DNA of 64,000 nucleotides from Paramoeba atlantica. Taxonomy: Eukaryota; Discosea. Made by a program: the position numbers and the translations under genes. Below are positions 19,952-29,118 of this stretch, piece by piece. Each line of letters opens with the position of its first letter. The first letter of the stretch is position 1. Location of the stretch: the NCBI GenBank assembly GCA_977017575.1, contig CDRNVI010000011.1, positions 62,001 to 126,000 of the forward strand. The letters run 5' to 3'. The notes below the pieces were generated by a model. The model saw nothing but the letters and a program-made list of their open reading frames with translations. It ran no database searches and had not been told where the DNA came from.

Positions 19952-20300
19952 CAACGCACATCATTCGAACTGGTATTGAATGCAATGGTTGATCGTAGTC
20001 TCTGTCCATTTGAGATTCTATGAATAGGGTATTTGGAGTTGAATGTCATATCGTTCTCTTTATCTTCACGTTTGTACATATTGAATTACTGTGACCCTCC
20101 CTTTAATACGGATCCCCCTGATCCCCCCCTTTAATACGGACTTTTTCGGAAATTTTTGTAAAGAAATTGGAAACAATTCCGATTTTCATTTTTTTCATTT
20201 TTTCGATTTTCATTGTTCGAGAGCACGACTCAAAGGGATGTTTGTCAGCCGAGTGTTCGCTTTTGCCCCGATTCCGTTCTCCGTTGAGATCTGTAGCCGG

Positions 20301-20579
20301 CTACAGAAGTGATACCGTATAAAAACCTGGTTTGCGGTGCGCCCATGTGCGGCCGTCAGAAGAATAAGTTTTACCGCGGCACTTTCTATCGGAGCATAAC
20401 CAATGCTCTTCCTTAAGAGTACATACCCGTGGCTCATGACCTTTCGAACAAGTAACGGCCTCATACATAAGAGCATGATTTTTTATCCGGAATATGATGC
20501 TGTCTTCCGTTGCCATGCAAAGCAAAGTATAGGACCACTTATCAGTGCATGAAAAATCGGAGCAGTCCGGGCAACCCAT
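20301..20579 (-). pseudogene. Cys-rich ORF, possible transposase zinc-finger remnant
   Basis: A 92-residue minus-strand frame inside the 20089-21183 element. It has paired cysteines: MGCPDCSDFSC at the start, then CSKGHEPRVC, WLCSDRKC and a basic KTYSSDGRTWAHRKP. The spacing recalls the N-terminal zinc ribbon of ISXO2/Merlin-type transposases, which precedes their DDE domain. The DDE part is absent. Merlin elements make 8-9 bp target duplications, not TA, which argues against a simple assignment. It may also be chance. Low confidence. Confidence 0.25.
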
Positions 20580-20690
20580 TTAGGGTAAAAGAAGAACACT
20601 CGCTCCCGCGCATCCACCCTCACCCCGCCCAAATCCCCCTCCTCCCTTGAGCCACCCTCCCGAGCCAAATTCTTGTTACTGGGGAGTCTA

Positions 20691-20710
20691 TTACTGGTGG
20701 GTCTACGGTA
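20691..20710. repeat. Second copy of the repeat end seen at 15537-15556
   Basis: TTACTGGTGGGTCTACGGTA differs at one position from 15537-15556. It lies inside the 20089-21183 element, so that element may have swallowed or shares ends with the smaller repeat. Confidence 0.6.
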
Positions 20711-20816
20711 TATCGGAAAAAGGCGACGCGCACAAATAATTGAACGTTTTACTTTATGAAGGAAACGTCTCTTTATCCTGTACACGTTCCTGTATCCTGT
20801 AAACGCTATTACAGGA

Positions 20817-20879
20817 TAACATACCCCCCGGTACGTTATCTTGTTATAGGTATGTTATGTTGTTACAGGTATGTTAACT
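20817..20879. repeat. Palindromic AACATACC-C-tract-GGTATGTT module, variant copy
   Basis: TAACATACCCCCCGGTACGT is followed by spaced GGTATGTTA units. It resembles the modules at 53534 and 53812, linking this corridor to the one at 53 kb. Confidence 0.55.
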
Positions 20880-21531
20880 TTTATGCCATCATTTTTTTGA
20901 CGAATATGATTTACAAACTCAAGAAAAGTTAACCCCCCGAATGTTAAACCGGACTGTAGTTTAGTATCTTCCTCGTCCACTTTAGTCTGGGTTGTAAATT
21001 TTACTTCCCCTACAGATCACCACCTTTCACCAATTTCATCAAAAGAAACAGGCGTCGCGAAGCGGCGCCAAACTTTTTTTGTCCTACTTTTTAGCGTGAA
21101 AACAGGGTCATTTTCTCATCTTTAGTACCCCCCTTTAATACGGACAGTCCAAAAATCTGTCCGTATTAAAGGGGGGGTCACAGTACGGCAATTACGGATT
21201 CGATGACATACATGTATGTCTTCAAATAGACTCAAGAATCATGGAGTGTCAGACAATAGGGCTTCTTGTAGCTATTGCTGCACCATGGCTTGCGGGAACG
21301 TTACAAGCTGTCAGTATTCTATTCGTCATACTCAGTGCACCAAAGTGAAAAAGAGAAGATTGTTCCATGTGCCCTTTGACAACCCAATCGTATTATTACT
21401 AAAGAGTCTTACGTGACTGACCAATCAAGCAAGCAATACATACGTCATACCAGCAGCAAAATATGCATACTAGTGCAGTCACATTATTTTTCATGTACCA
21501 TGTATAGAGTTCATGGACTTTAAATCATCTC

Positions 21532-21938
21532 TTCCTCATGATGATAAATCTTTCTATGAAGCCTATGATTCTATATATTTTTGATCACACCTTTCGGGGC
21601 TGAAAAAGATTCGTTCATTCATGGTTGGTTCTTGGGGTAAATAAAACTTTTAAAATAGAAATACAAATTAATCTTAGAGCATGAGCTGTTACTATCTCCC
21701 CTACTCAAGAGTCCGCCGATTCAGACATTTGGACTCTTAAATAAAGGGAGGTCATGTTACGAAAGATTTTCACGCTGGAGAGAAATCCAGCTCACAAAAA
21801 AGCGGTTCTACAGTAGGGGAGTAGAGTAGCGTAAGTAGGGGAATCAATAGAATGAGAAACACTTCTTCATGATGATTAATCTGTTCATGAAGCCTATGAT
21901 TCTATTTATTTTTGATCACACCTTTCGGGGCTGAAAAT
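21532..21938. repeat. 75-bp direct repeats flanking a hairpin repeat
   Basis: Nearly identical 75-bp blocks occur at 21532-21606 and 21862-21938 (both contain GATCACACCTTTCGGGGCTG). Between them lies the second copy of the 39-bp hairpin repeat (21701-21739), framed by CCCCTACT and AGTAGGGG ends at about 21698 and 21813. This looks like a short element within a tandem duplication. No gene is seen. Confidence 0.6.
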
Positions 21939-22042
21939 TCTATGCTCATTGCTGGTGTACTTCTGTAGGTGTCTATAGCTAGCACAGCTTGTACTTGGAA
22001 CGAGCGGAAAATAATTTTTGAGCATTAGCAATCATGCTATGC

Positions 22043-22150
22043 ATCATACCAAGTACAGCATCATACCAAGTACAGCATCATACCAAGTACAGCATCATAC
22101 CAAGTACAGCATCATACCAAGTACAGCATCATACCAAGTACAGCATCATA
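22043..22150. repeat. 17-bp minisatellite, six full copies
   Basis: Six identical tandem units of ATCATACCAAGTACAGC occupy 22043-22144, with a partial seventh. Perfect identity suggests recent expansion. It is open in more than one frame only because 17 bp repeats lack stops, so it is not taken as coding. Confidence 0.92.
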
Positions 22151-22273
22151 CACAGACGTATAAAAATGTATACAGATTGTTGTGGTGCGCAATCCATCTC
22201 TTTTAATACAACATACAAAAAGTTTCTCGTACTTTTTCTTTATGAATTTGGTTCACTGCAAATCATTCTAAAC

Positions 22274-22771
22274 ATGCTACACAGTTCTAGCGTATGCCGA
22301 AACTACTATGTTTCTGCAGCAAAAATTGTGAATCCAAGCAATCAAATACACTCCGGCCCACGGTGGTTTACCGAACCTGAACGCTTATTGCAGCATAAGA
22401 TTTTATACTTCACGCTTGGTGTGGACACCTTACCTCTTCGGAGAGTGGGTATCATTCGAGCTGAGCGGCAGCGCATGCGAATGGCACCGGCCACCGCGTT
22501 GAATAGTTCTACCGATCCGACAGGTTATCGCCGTTCACGCATTACACAACTGAATCTCTGGTACAAACGTTGCATGTACCAGGAGTGGTGGCTGGAGCAT
22601 TTGTACACCCGATTCGCCTGGGGCCGCTGTGGATACTACCCCACGGGAGGAGGGAAAATATCTGGTGTGTACGAGAGAGGGGTTTGGGGCTATGATCGTC
22701 TCTCTATTGATCGCTATAGTCGAGAACCATTGCCGGCACAAGCAAGGGAAATATACGAGCGTCGCAAATAG
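22274..22771 (+). CDS. Small basic protein, probably mitochondrial, unknown
   Basis: Predicted 165-aa Arg/Tyr/Trp-rich protein. I start it at the ATG at 22274, because the frame upstream runs through the 17-bp minisatellite, which is unlikely to be coding. Segments such as RWFTEPERLLQHKILYFTLG and RSRITQLNLWYKRCMYQEWW are rich in aromatic and basic residues, as in many lineage-specific mitoribosomal proteins. No domain is recognised. It is co-oriented with the next gene (TLC protein), 187 bp downstream. The role is an inference from composition only. Confidence 0.6.
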   Translation: MLHSSSVCRNYYVSAAKIVNPSNQIHSGPRWFTEPERLLQHKILYFTLGVDTLPLRRVGIIRAERQRMRMAPATALNSSTDPTGYRRSRITQLNLWYKRCMYQEWWLEHLYTRFAWGRCGYYPTGGGKISGVYERGVWGYDRLSIDRYSREPLPAQAREIYERRK

Positions 22772-22958
22772 ATGTTCAGCAATGAACTGTCGTACATGTA
22801 CATTGTGAGGCAATTAAAAGATTATCATAATCATGAAAGTAGTACGTATTCTATATGGTACAGTTATAATAGTAAAAAGAAATTCTTTTGATATTTGAGC
22901 ATTCTATAACTAGTTGCTTGTCATCTACGATCTTCTTCCTTTTCGACTCTCCATTCCA

Positions 22959-23642
22959 ATGATAGCTCATTCAGGTGAGATTTTATTTTCATTGACTGTT
23001 GGTTTCTTCCTTTGGTGTGCACTATTCTCCCTCGTTCGGTATTACTTTAGTGCTGCATCTAGGGAATATGCCAGTCGTATTGTTAGTCTTATGCACTCAG
23101 TTATCATCTGCATATTGTCGTGGAATGCGTGGTCACTTCAAATTGAGCCTCTACCAGGAGGGGAAACAAGTGATTCACAAGTTGTTGCTCTCTTGTTTTC
23201 AGCTTCTTACTTCGTTTATGACGGAGTGGTCTCATACGTTTACGGTTTTTCGGAGTGCCATTTTCTCATACATCATGTTGTGTCAGCAGTGGCGCTCTTG
23301 GACTCCGTTTTTTCTGGGATGTCGGGATGGGAGCTGAATATGGGACTTTTGCTAATGGAAGCCTCCAATCCTTTTTATCACACAATGTGGATTTTTCACC
23401 ACGACAAAAAGCGAGTGACATGGGTCAATTGGGCATGTGAGCGAGTGTTTGCTCTTTCCTTCTTACTGCTACGTCTGATCTTTGTTCCTTTGCTTGTATA
23501 TCACGTTATCACGCAATCTTACGTGAGCATTTTGTTGAAGATATTGGCATGTGCTATGCAAATATTTAATATTGTATTTGCAATTAAAATAGTTAAAATT
23601 ATTGCTGCTTCTGCCAACGGAACGGGATATGCCATCTTCTAA
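22959..23642 (+). CDS. TLC-domain multi-pass membrane protein
   Basis: Predicted 227-aa protein with about six membrane segments. The TRAM-LAG1-CLN8 pattern is visible: ASRIVSLMHSVIICILSWNA near the start, SASYFVYDGVVSYVYG, then CHFLIHHVVSAVALLDS with the conserved HH, and LLMEASNPFYHTMWIFH with the E-x-S-xP-F motif. It resembles the small TLCD/TMEM136 type more than ceramide synthase, as it lacks a homeobox-like loop and a long N-terminus. It probably acts in ER or plasma-membrane lipid homeostasis. I chose the ATG at 22959; a longer frame begins with TTG. Confidence 0.7.
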   Translation: MIAHSGEILFSLTVGFFLWCALFSLVRYYFSAASREYASRIVSLMHSVIICILSWNAWSLQIEPLPGGETSDSQVVALLFSASYFVYDGVVSYVYGFSECHFLIHHVVSAVALLDSVFSGMSGWELNMGLLLMEASNPFYHTMWIFHHDKKRVTWVNWACERVFALSFLLLRLIFVPLLVYHVITQSYVSILLKILACAMQIFNIVFAIKIVKIIAASANGTGYAIF

Positions 23643-23853
23643 AACCTTTGTCCAGCGAATTTTGCGCCACGATTTCTTTTGTACTTGAAAAGAAATTTTT
23701 GTTCTTGAAAAAGAAAGGAATACTCTAGTCTCATGAAAACGTATGCACTAGATTGGCTGGCTACGCTTACCAAGTTCTAGTGTAAATCAGTTACTTTTCG
23801 AGGTCATCCCAATTCTAATTAAAATAGTTAATTCTTCGTCAAATTATTTTTTA

Positions 23854-24807
23854 ATGTGCTTTGAAGATGACGAATTGACTGATTGTAAAAAGGTGATGAC
23901 CCAGCTTTTGCGCGGTATCCCGATGCGTACTCGTGGGGACTCAACGGAACTTCTGATCGCGGAAGGTACTTTCGCCACCTTATGGAGGTCTAAGGACGGT
24001 TTACGTGCCCTTAAAAAATCAGATCTTCCTCCACCAAAGGCGGGCTCCATTACCCCAGTAGGGTGTCTACAATGGAAAACGTTCCTCACTGAAGTTGCGG
24101 TGCTGCGCAAAGTATCACATCCAAAAATTGTGCACTACATAGAAGCCTATCGGACCCACTCACATGGCTACATTTCCATGAAGTGGGTCGAAGGTAAAAC
24201 GCTACTGAGTCACCTCATGGATTCCACTTCACCCCTGCGAAATGTTTGCTTTTTCGTCACTTACGTGCTTTGTCCCTTAACAGAGGTACTATTACATCTT
24301 CACCATCTTGGCATAGCACATCGTGATATACGTCTGGAGAATGTTATGTTTGACGAGACCATTAATGAGGTCAAGCTCATTGATTTCGGCTCAGCCTTTG
24401 TCGACAACACTCAAAATCGGGCCGAAGAGGTCAAGATACCTTGTAGTGAATCTGATAATGTTGCCTCAGGTTCTCCCCTCTTTCTAAGTAGTGAACGCGT
24501 GAATCAGGCGCTCGGTTTCGGTAAGACAACCTTATCGCTCGAAGAATACTCTCAGGCCGACATTTATGCATTAGGAATATTGACTTACATTGCTCTTTAT
24601 GGAACACATCCCTATTTCGTGCACCGTGCTGATTCCCTTACGTCTCTTCGTGATAAGCTAAATACCAAAATTCAAGACTTTCATAGTACCGGCAATGGCT
24701 CTTTAGACGGTGTCATTGCTCGGATGCTTCATCCAGAACCAACGCAGAGACCGAACGTTCAAAATTTACTTCATGATTTGAAGGTGATTAAGAGGCAAGG
24801 AATATGA
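23854..24807 (+). CDS. Protein kinase (Ser/Thr type, subfamily uncertain)
   Basis: Predicted 317-aa stand-alone kinase domain. The Gly loop AEGTFATLW is degenerate (no full GxGxxG). The ATP-binding Lys is in LRALKKS, the helix-C Glu in FLTEVAVLRKVSHPKIV, the catalytic loop HRDIRLENV at residues 156-164 and DFG at 177-179. The APE-like segment is SPLFLSSERV, which has SER in place of APE, and a DIYALGILTYIALYG helix F follows. HRDIRLEN has Arg in place of the usual Lys after HRDI. Activity is likely but the altered loop residues make it a candidate for testing. No regulatory domains flank it. The subfamily is not assigned. Confidence 0.9.
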   Translation: MCFEDDELTDCKKVMTQLLRGIPMRTRGDSTELLIAEGTFATLWRSKDGLRALKKSDLPPPKAGSITPVGCLQWKTFLTEVAVLRKVSHPKIVHYIEAYRTHSHGYISMKWVEGKTLLSHLMDSTSPLRNVCFFVTYVLCPLTEVLLHLHHLGIAHRDIRLENVMFDETINEVKLIDFGSAFVDNTQNRAEEVKIPCSESDNVASGSPLFLSSERVNQALGFGKTTLSLEEYSQADIYALGILTYIALYGTHPYFVHRADSLTSLRDKLNTKIQDFHSTGNGSLDGVIARMLHPEPTQRPNVQNLLHDLKVIKRQGI

Positions 24808-24939
24808 AGAGTGGCGGAAGTGTGCACATTTAAGTTGTTTCATAACTATAACGTTTAGAAAAGAAAGGGTCTCTGCCCGAAGACGATTCAGGTCGTGAGT
24901 CTCCCATCCACCGACCTCTTTTATCTTTACCTTTCCAAA

Positions 24940-25870
24940 ATCACTCTCCTTCCCCCTACAAACCACCCCCAACCCCCCATGTCTCTCCCCTACCTCAAAG
25001 CCCCCGTCCCCACCATCCCCGTCGATGCCATCTTCGCCCTCGCCCGTCGTTTCACCGAGGACCCCACCCCCCACAAAGTCGACCTCGGCATCGGAGCCTA
25101 CCGCGACGCCAACGGCCGCCCCTACCTCCTTAACGTCGTCCACGAGGCCGAGAAACGCCTTCTCGCCAACGCCCACCCCAAGGAGTACCTCCAAAGCGAC
25201 GGGTACGCGAAATTCACCGCTCTCGCCGTCCAGCTGCTCTACGGCCCCGCCGCCCCCCTGGGTCGCATCGCGCGCTCCCAGACCCTCTCCGGCACCGGGG
25301 CGCTTCGTCTCGCCGCGGAGTTCCTGGCCACCTTCAAAGGGCGCGACAGCCCAGTCTACTGCAGCGCCCCCACCTGGCCGAACCACATGAATATTTTTGC
25401 CCACGCCGGGTACACGAACTGCCGAAACGCCTACCGCTACTTTGATGCCAAAACCCGCGGGGTGGATTTCGAAGGGCTTCTGGAGGATGTGAACCAAATG
25501 CCCCGGGGCGCCATTGTGGTGTTGCAAGTCGCCGCGCATAACCCCACGGGCGCGGACCTCTCGAAGGCCCAGTGGGGGGTACTGGCGAAGGCGCTGCGCG
25601 CACGGGAGGATATTGCGGTCCTGATGGATAGCGCGTACCAGGGGTACGCGAGTGGGGACCTGGAAGCGGATGCCACACCGGTGCGGATTTTTATGGAGCA
25701 GGATTTGAAGTTCCTGGTGGCGCAGTCGTTTGCGAAGAATATGGGGTTGTATGGAGAGCGTGTGGGGTGTTTAAGTGTGGTGTGTCCGGATGAGGCCACG
25801 GTTCAGGCGGTGGGGACGCAGTTAAAGGGGTTGGTACGTGCGTCCTACAGTAACCCTCCGCGACACGGGG
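24940..25870. other. GC-rich island, C-rich to G-rich switch (aspartate aminotransferase)
   Basis: C-ending codons dominate to about 25400; G-ending codons (GCG, GGG, TTG, GTG) dominate from about 25560 to 25860. Flanks are ordinary. The frame and protein are conserved across the switch. Confidence 0.78.
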
Positions 25871-26217
25871 CCATGATTGTGACGGAAATTTTGGGAAACG
25901 AAACGCTTCGCGCGAAATGGGTCACGGAGCTGCAGTCCATGGCGAACCGTATTCGAAGCATGCGAGAGGCACTTCGGCGTGAGCTCGAAAAATTGGGGAC
26001 ACCTGGGTCATGGAATCACATTACAGATCAAATCGGGATGTTTTCCTACTTGGGGCTTACGCCAGCACAGTGTACGGATCTTGTAGAAAACCATCACATC
26101 TACTTGACTCAACAAGCTCGTATATCTGTGGCGGGATTGAATGAAGGAAACGTTGCTCGTGTTGCCCGAGCAATGAACGATGTCATTCTACGTACGGAAT
26201 CAAAGTCTAAAATATAA
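24979..26217 (+). CDS. Aspartate aminotransferase (class I, cytosolic-like)
   Basis: Predicted 412-aa PLP enzyme interconverting aspartate + 2-oxoglutarate and oxaloacetate + glutamate. The length and lack of an import signal suggest the cytosolic (or glycosomal) form. Motifs include VDLGIGAYRD near the N-terminus, HNPTGADLS, LMDSAYQGYASGDLEADA, the Schiff-base Lys K253 in SFAKNMGLYGERVG, NPPRHGA and GMFSYLGLTPAQ. The end RISVAGLNEGNVARVARAM is the substrate-carboxylate Arg region. I chose the ATG at 24979, since upstream extension uses only GTG and reads through a pyrimidine tract. No PTS1 tripeptide is obvious (end SKSKI). Confidence 0.95.
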   Translation: MSLPYLKAPVPTIPVDAIFALARRFTEDPTPHKVDLGIGAYRDANGRPYLLNVVHEAEKRLLANAHPKEYLQSDGYAKFTALAVQLLYGPAAPLGRIARSQTLSGTGALRLAAEFLATFKGRDSPVYCSAPTWPNHMNIFAHAGYTNCRNAYRYFDAKTRGVDFEGLLEDVNQMPRGAIVVLQVAAHNPTGADLSKAQWGVLAKALRAREDIAVLMDSAYQGYASGDLEADATPVRIFMEQDLKFLVAQSFAKNMGLYGERVGCLSVVCPDEATVQAVGTQLKGLVRASYSNPPRHGAMIVTEILGNETLRAKWVTELQSMANRIRSMREALRRELEKLGTPGSWNHITDQIGMFSYLGLTPAQCTDLVENHHIYLTQQARISVAGLNEGNVARVARAMNDVILRTESKSKI

Positions 26218-26788
26218 AGCCATGGTATAATGTGAATAATTCAATTAGCGGTTGCTAAATGCGATAGGAATCATCATTCATTGCATTTTTTATTGGGCGG
26301 CATGATGCAAGATCCGAAAAAGAAGTTGTCCATTGTAATTGAGGAGAGGGCTGAACAGAACTTATTGGTAGTTTTGGGCTCAAAATAGTGTGTGTCGTCC
26401 AGATTAGCTTTATGCACTCAGTTTTTTGGAGATTTGATATCATACTAATCTTGTAACAAACTTGAAAAATATTTTTGCTGTTTGTATAGCACGAAAGCGC
26501 TGTTTGCGTGGCTGGCAGATGTTCAGTCGATGATTAGTGTATGTGCTTCTTTTGCTTTTTCCATCATTTGTATGCTGTACAGGTTACGAATTGGTTTGTA
26601 AAACTTTGTAGACATGTGCCATAGTTACAGTACTGCTACTAGTAGTAGTTGCAGCACGTTTTGAGAAAAGGAAATAATTTCATGTTTGCTACTTGGTTTG
26701 CTTGTCGCTTTCTTCTAGATCAAGGTGAATATTTCGTTGAAATTTCTTTTTCTTTGGAACAAAGTGTAATAAATTAAATTGTTTATAC
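26218..26788 (+). other. Intergenic, AT-rich
   Basis: 571 bp with no gene seen. It contains a short TACTGCTACTAGTAGTAG near-palindrome (about 26630-26650) and a T-rich leader before the LRR gene at 26789. Confidence 0.4.
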
Positions 26789-27355
26789 ATGGACTACCGG
26801 CGTGCTCACAAAGTGCGAGGTACATCTTTACCCGCCGAATTCATGCTGCTTCAAATGATTAAAGATATTCGTAACCCGCTGTCATCGTGGACAGCGGACA
26901 CAGCTGCATGCAAATGGAAGGGAGTACGGTGCTCTGAGGATGGAATACTCACCGAATTCTTAGTGGACAGTCACAATCTTATTGGAACTTTGCAATGGGA
27001 AAAGTTTCCCCGTTCGTTGGTAAGATTTTGTGTTCATCGCAACGAATTATCAGGTGATGTAGACCTCAGTGACTTGCCGCCAAATCTTGCTTTTCTTCGT
27101 GGTTCGTACAACAACTTTACCGGCACTCCAGATTTGTGTCACCTTCCTAAATCCCTTGAAGAAATATTTTTTTCCCGAAATCAATTAAGTGGGCACGTTG
27201 ATTTTTCTTGTCTTCCTTCCGGTATGCGGACTCTAGCATTGCGGCACAATACAGGCCTTACGGGAACAAAGAGAGCAAGTGAGCTCCCTTCAAGTTTGTC
27301 TTATTGCCCAGTACATGAGACATCGATCATAGAAATTGACGATATGAAGAAATAG
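26789..27355 (+). CDS. Short leucine-rich-repeat protein (family member 3)
   Basis: Predicted 188-aa LRR protein. The cap region (RGTSLPAEFMLLQMI, CKWKGVRCSEDGILTEF) keeps the two cysteines of a plant-like W-G-V-x-C cap. About four repeats follow (LPPNLAFLRGSYNNFTGTP, LPKSLEEIFFSRNQLSGHV). It is shorter than the copy at 12709 and ends cleanly. Position and orientation match the other family members: single, dispersed among housekeeping genes. No signal peptide or membrane segment is seen. Confidence 0.82.
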   Translation: MDYRRAHKVRGTSLPAEFMLLQMIKDIRNPLSSWTADTAACKWKGVRCSEDGILTEFLVDSHNLIGTLQWEKFPRSLVRFCVHRNELSGDVDLSDLPPNLAFLRGSYNNFTGTPDLCHLPKSLEEIFFSRNQLSGHVDFSCLPSGMRTLALRHNTGLTGTKRASELPSSLSYCPVHETSIIEIDDMKK

Positions 27356-27439
27356 AGATTTGACTGATTTAGTACAAAGACTGGTGTTCAGCGATATTCC
27401 ACTCTCCTACATGTTGTGAATATTGATTTTCAAAAATTC

Positions 27440-27790
27440 TTATATGCCTCCGTTTTTCGACCCAATGGCTTCCCCGAAAACCGAGGTGCGGAGAGCTGGG
27501 CAACCGCTAGGTGCAGAGAGCTGGGGGTCGCGGGCAGCGAAGAACACGTCTAATGGTCCTCGACGGAGGACACCGTGATGCCTGGCCTCTTCGAAAAGGT
27601 ACAAGAGAGAGAGATGAGAGCCGAGAGAGGGAAGCACACTCACACCAGGGGAGTGAGCCGGGGAGGGGTGAGGGCGCGTTCCCCGCTTCAGCAATAAAGA
27701 GGAACGGTTCCGGCCTTAGTGTTGGCCGGCAACGGGTATAAAAGTTTCAGTAAGAGTTTGCCCGTTGCCGAGGAAAGAAAGGTTGGGCTA
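27440..27790 (+). ncRNA. Candidate structured RNA, GC-rich intergenic island
   Basis: A GC-rich stretch in AT-rich surroundings with no good frame. It has two near-identical 17-mers (AGGTGCGGAGAGCTGGG at 27484 and AGGTGCAGAGAGCTGGG at 27509). A hairpin CCGGCC/GGCCGG lies at 27710-27729. A second, GGCAACGGG/CCCGTTGCC (27728-27736 with 27761-27769), overlaps it by two bases. The overlapping stems could form a switch or be alternatives. I do not recognise SRP RNA, RNase P, snRNA or spliced leader. No promoter is identified, so it could equally be degraded coding or repeat sequence. Confidence 0.35.
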
Positions 27791-27797
27791 AGGTTAT

Positions 27798-28087
27798 GTA
27801 CCAACAAAGTACAGAAGGACAGTATCTTTTAAAATGTATGAGAAATTCCATATTATGCCGTGAGGTTTAAAGCCCTTGTTCCGAGGTATTTACGTGAACT
27901 GTATCAATTTGAGGATATACAGAGATTATTCACTTTGTTCGTACGATTTTCTATTTTTGGGGGGACACGCATTCTGGCACAAAATAGATTTCCATTGATG
28001 CACGCTGCATTATCACGAACTGTAATTATGATTTTTAAAGCTCTGGCTTTCATTAATCGCTTGTATCAGCCCAGCACAGAGAAGTAG
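27798..28087 (+). pseudogene. Possible small gene with one frame discontinuity
   Basis: An ATG frame (MYQQSTEGQYLLKCMRNSIL) ends after about 24 codons. A protein-like frame without an ATG continues immediately in another phase (FKALVPRYLRELYQFEDIQR and RFSIFGGTRILAQNRFPLMH). The combined span is about 97 codons. The break sits at a TTTAAA stretch near 27868. It may be a sequencing or assembly slip, a decayed gene, or two unrelated frames. No family is recognised. Confidence 0.3.
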
Positions 28088-28385
28088 GATTCTGGGATAC
28101 GATTTTTCCTTTCTAGCTGATGATAAAACTCATAACGTGATCGACCATGATTTATGTGACTAGGAAGAGTCTGAATAATACATTTGTATTGCAGTCGTAT
28201 AGAATTGCACTCTTACTCTGTAAAATGCGATCCTGGTCCAATTAACGTTTTTAACTCTCAGGTTTCCTGTGTTGTTTTCCACTCAAAATATATTCTGATA
28301 CTGAAAATATATTTTGATCGTGCTCAAAGCTCTCGTGGAATAGTCGCAATAATATTTTTTATTTATCAAATATCGCTCATCAAGT

Positions 28386-28400
28386 GTATCTAACTTCTAG
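28386..28400 (+). promoter_or_regulatory. Candidate trans-splice acceptor for proteasome alpha-2
   Basis: The T/C-rich stretch TAACTTCTAG ends with AG at 28399-28400, 17 bp before the ATG at 28417. Inferred only. Confidence 0.35.
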
Positions 28401-28416
28401 CTTTACTCTCGCAATC

Positions 28417-29118
28417 ATGTCTGACGGAGCGTACAGCTTTAGTCTCACAACTTTTAACCCAAGCGGGAAATTGCTGCAGATTGAATATGCACTGAAGGCT
28501 GTGGGACATGGTGGCTCTTCGTTGGGCATTAAAACCGAAACCGGGGTAGTTATTGCAACTGAACGCCGGGTGCCCACATCTCTTGTCGTTGCGGAAGACG
28601 TACATAAAATTTTTCTCTTGGACTCTCATGTTGGATGCGTCTACAGTGGCATCGGCCCAGACGCGAAGCTTCTAGTTGCGAAGGCGCGAAAGATTTGCCA
28701 AGTGTACCGTTTGCAGTATGAGGAACCTATTCCGGTTCGGCAGCTTGTTCGTGAGATTGCGGAAGTAATGCAGGAGTACACTCAAAGTGGTGGTGTGAGG
28801 CCGTTTGGTGTCTCCCTTCTTGTGTGTGGTTGGGACACGTTAGGGAGTGCTTTGTACCAAGTCGATCCCAGTGGAAGCTACTTTCCGTGGAAAGCAACAG
28901 CTATTGGACGAAACGCAGTCACTGCCCGAACGTATTTAGAAAAGAGGTACGTGGCCGACATGGTCCGCGAAGATGCTATACACACAGCCCTCCTTACACT
29001 AAAGGAAAGTATGGACGACAAGCTAAGTTCTCAAAGCATCGAAGTAGGAATAGTTCTTCCAAACGAGTTTCGAATTATAAGTGGAGAAGAATTGTTAGAC
29101 TACTTGGGGGATATGTAG
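28417..29118 (+). CDS. PSMA2: 20S proteasome subunit alpha-2 (PSMA2)
   Basis: Predicted 233-aa alpha-ring subunit, matching the family's 234 aa. The alpha signature YSFSLTTFNPSGKLLQIEYA is at the N-terminus. VYSGIGPDAKLLVAKARK, VMQEYTQSGGVRPFGVSLLV, DPSGSYFPWKATAIGRNAV and EDAIHTALLTLKES are all typical of alpha-2. Alpha subunits are structural and gate the 20S core. I chose the ATG at 28417, which gives the family N-terminus directly. With Rpn2 in the same window it shows a single gene order carrying both core and cap subunits. Confidence 0.96.
   Translation: MSDGAYSFSLTTFNPSGKLLQIEYALKAVGHGGSSLGIKTETGVVIATERRVPTSLVVAEDVHKIFLLDSHVGCVYSGIGPDAKLLVAKARKICQVYRLQYEEPIPVRQLVREIAEVMQEYTQSGGVRPFGVSLLVCGWDTLGSALYQVDPSGSYFPWKATAIGRNAVTARTYLEKRYVADMVREDAIHTALLTLKESMDDKLSSQSIEVGIVLPNEFRIISGEELLDYLGDM

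Larger units (their letters stand above)
20089..21183. mobile_element. Non-autonomous DNA transposon with TA flanks, about 1.1 kb
   Basis: The ends are inverted repeats: the left begins CTGTGACCCTCCCTTTAATA and the right ends in its complement with a longer G run. Both are flanked by TA (20087-20088 and 21184-21185), the Tc1/mariner-type target duplication. The left end is duplicated internally (CCCCCCTTTAATACGGA again at about 20125). The right end forms a self-complementary hairpin (about 21127-21177). No complete transposase is present. A Cys-rich minus-strand reading frame at 20301-20579 lies inside. Confidence 0.75.

Noticed and set aside
21216-21416. A 66-codon Cys-containing frame in the repeat corridor
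   Set aside because: Short, no recognisable domain, in repeat DNA.
22018-22206. A frame through the 17-bp minisatellite
   Set aside because: Tandem 17-mers without stops stay open in several frames; the following gene has its own ATG.
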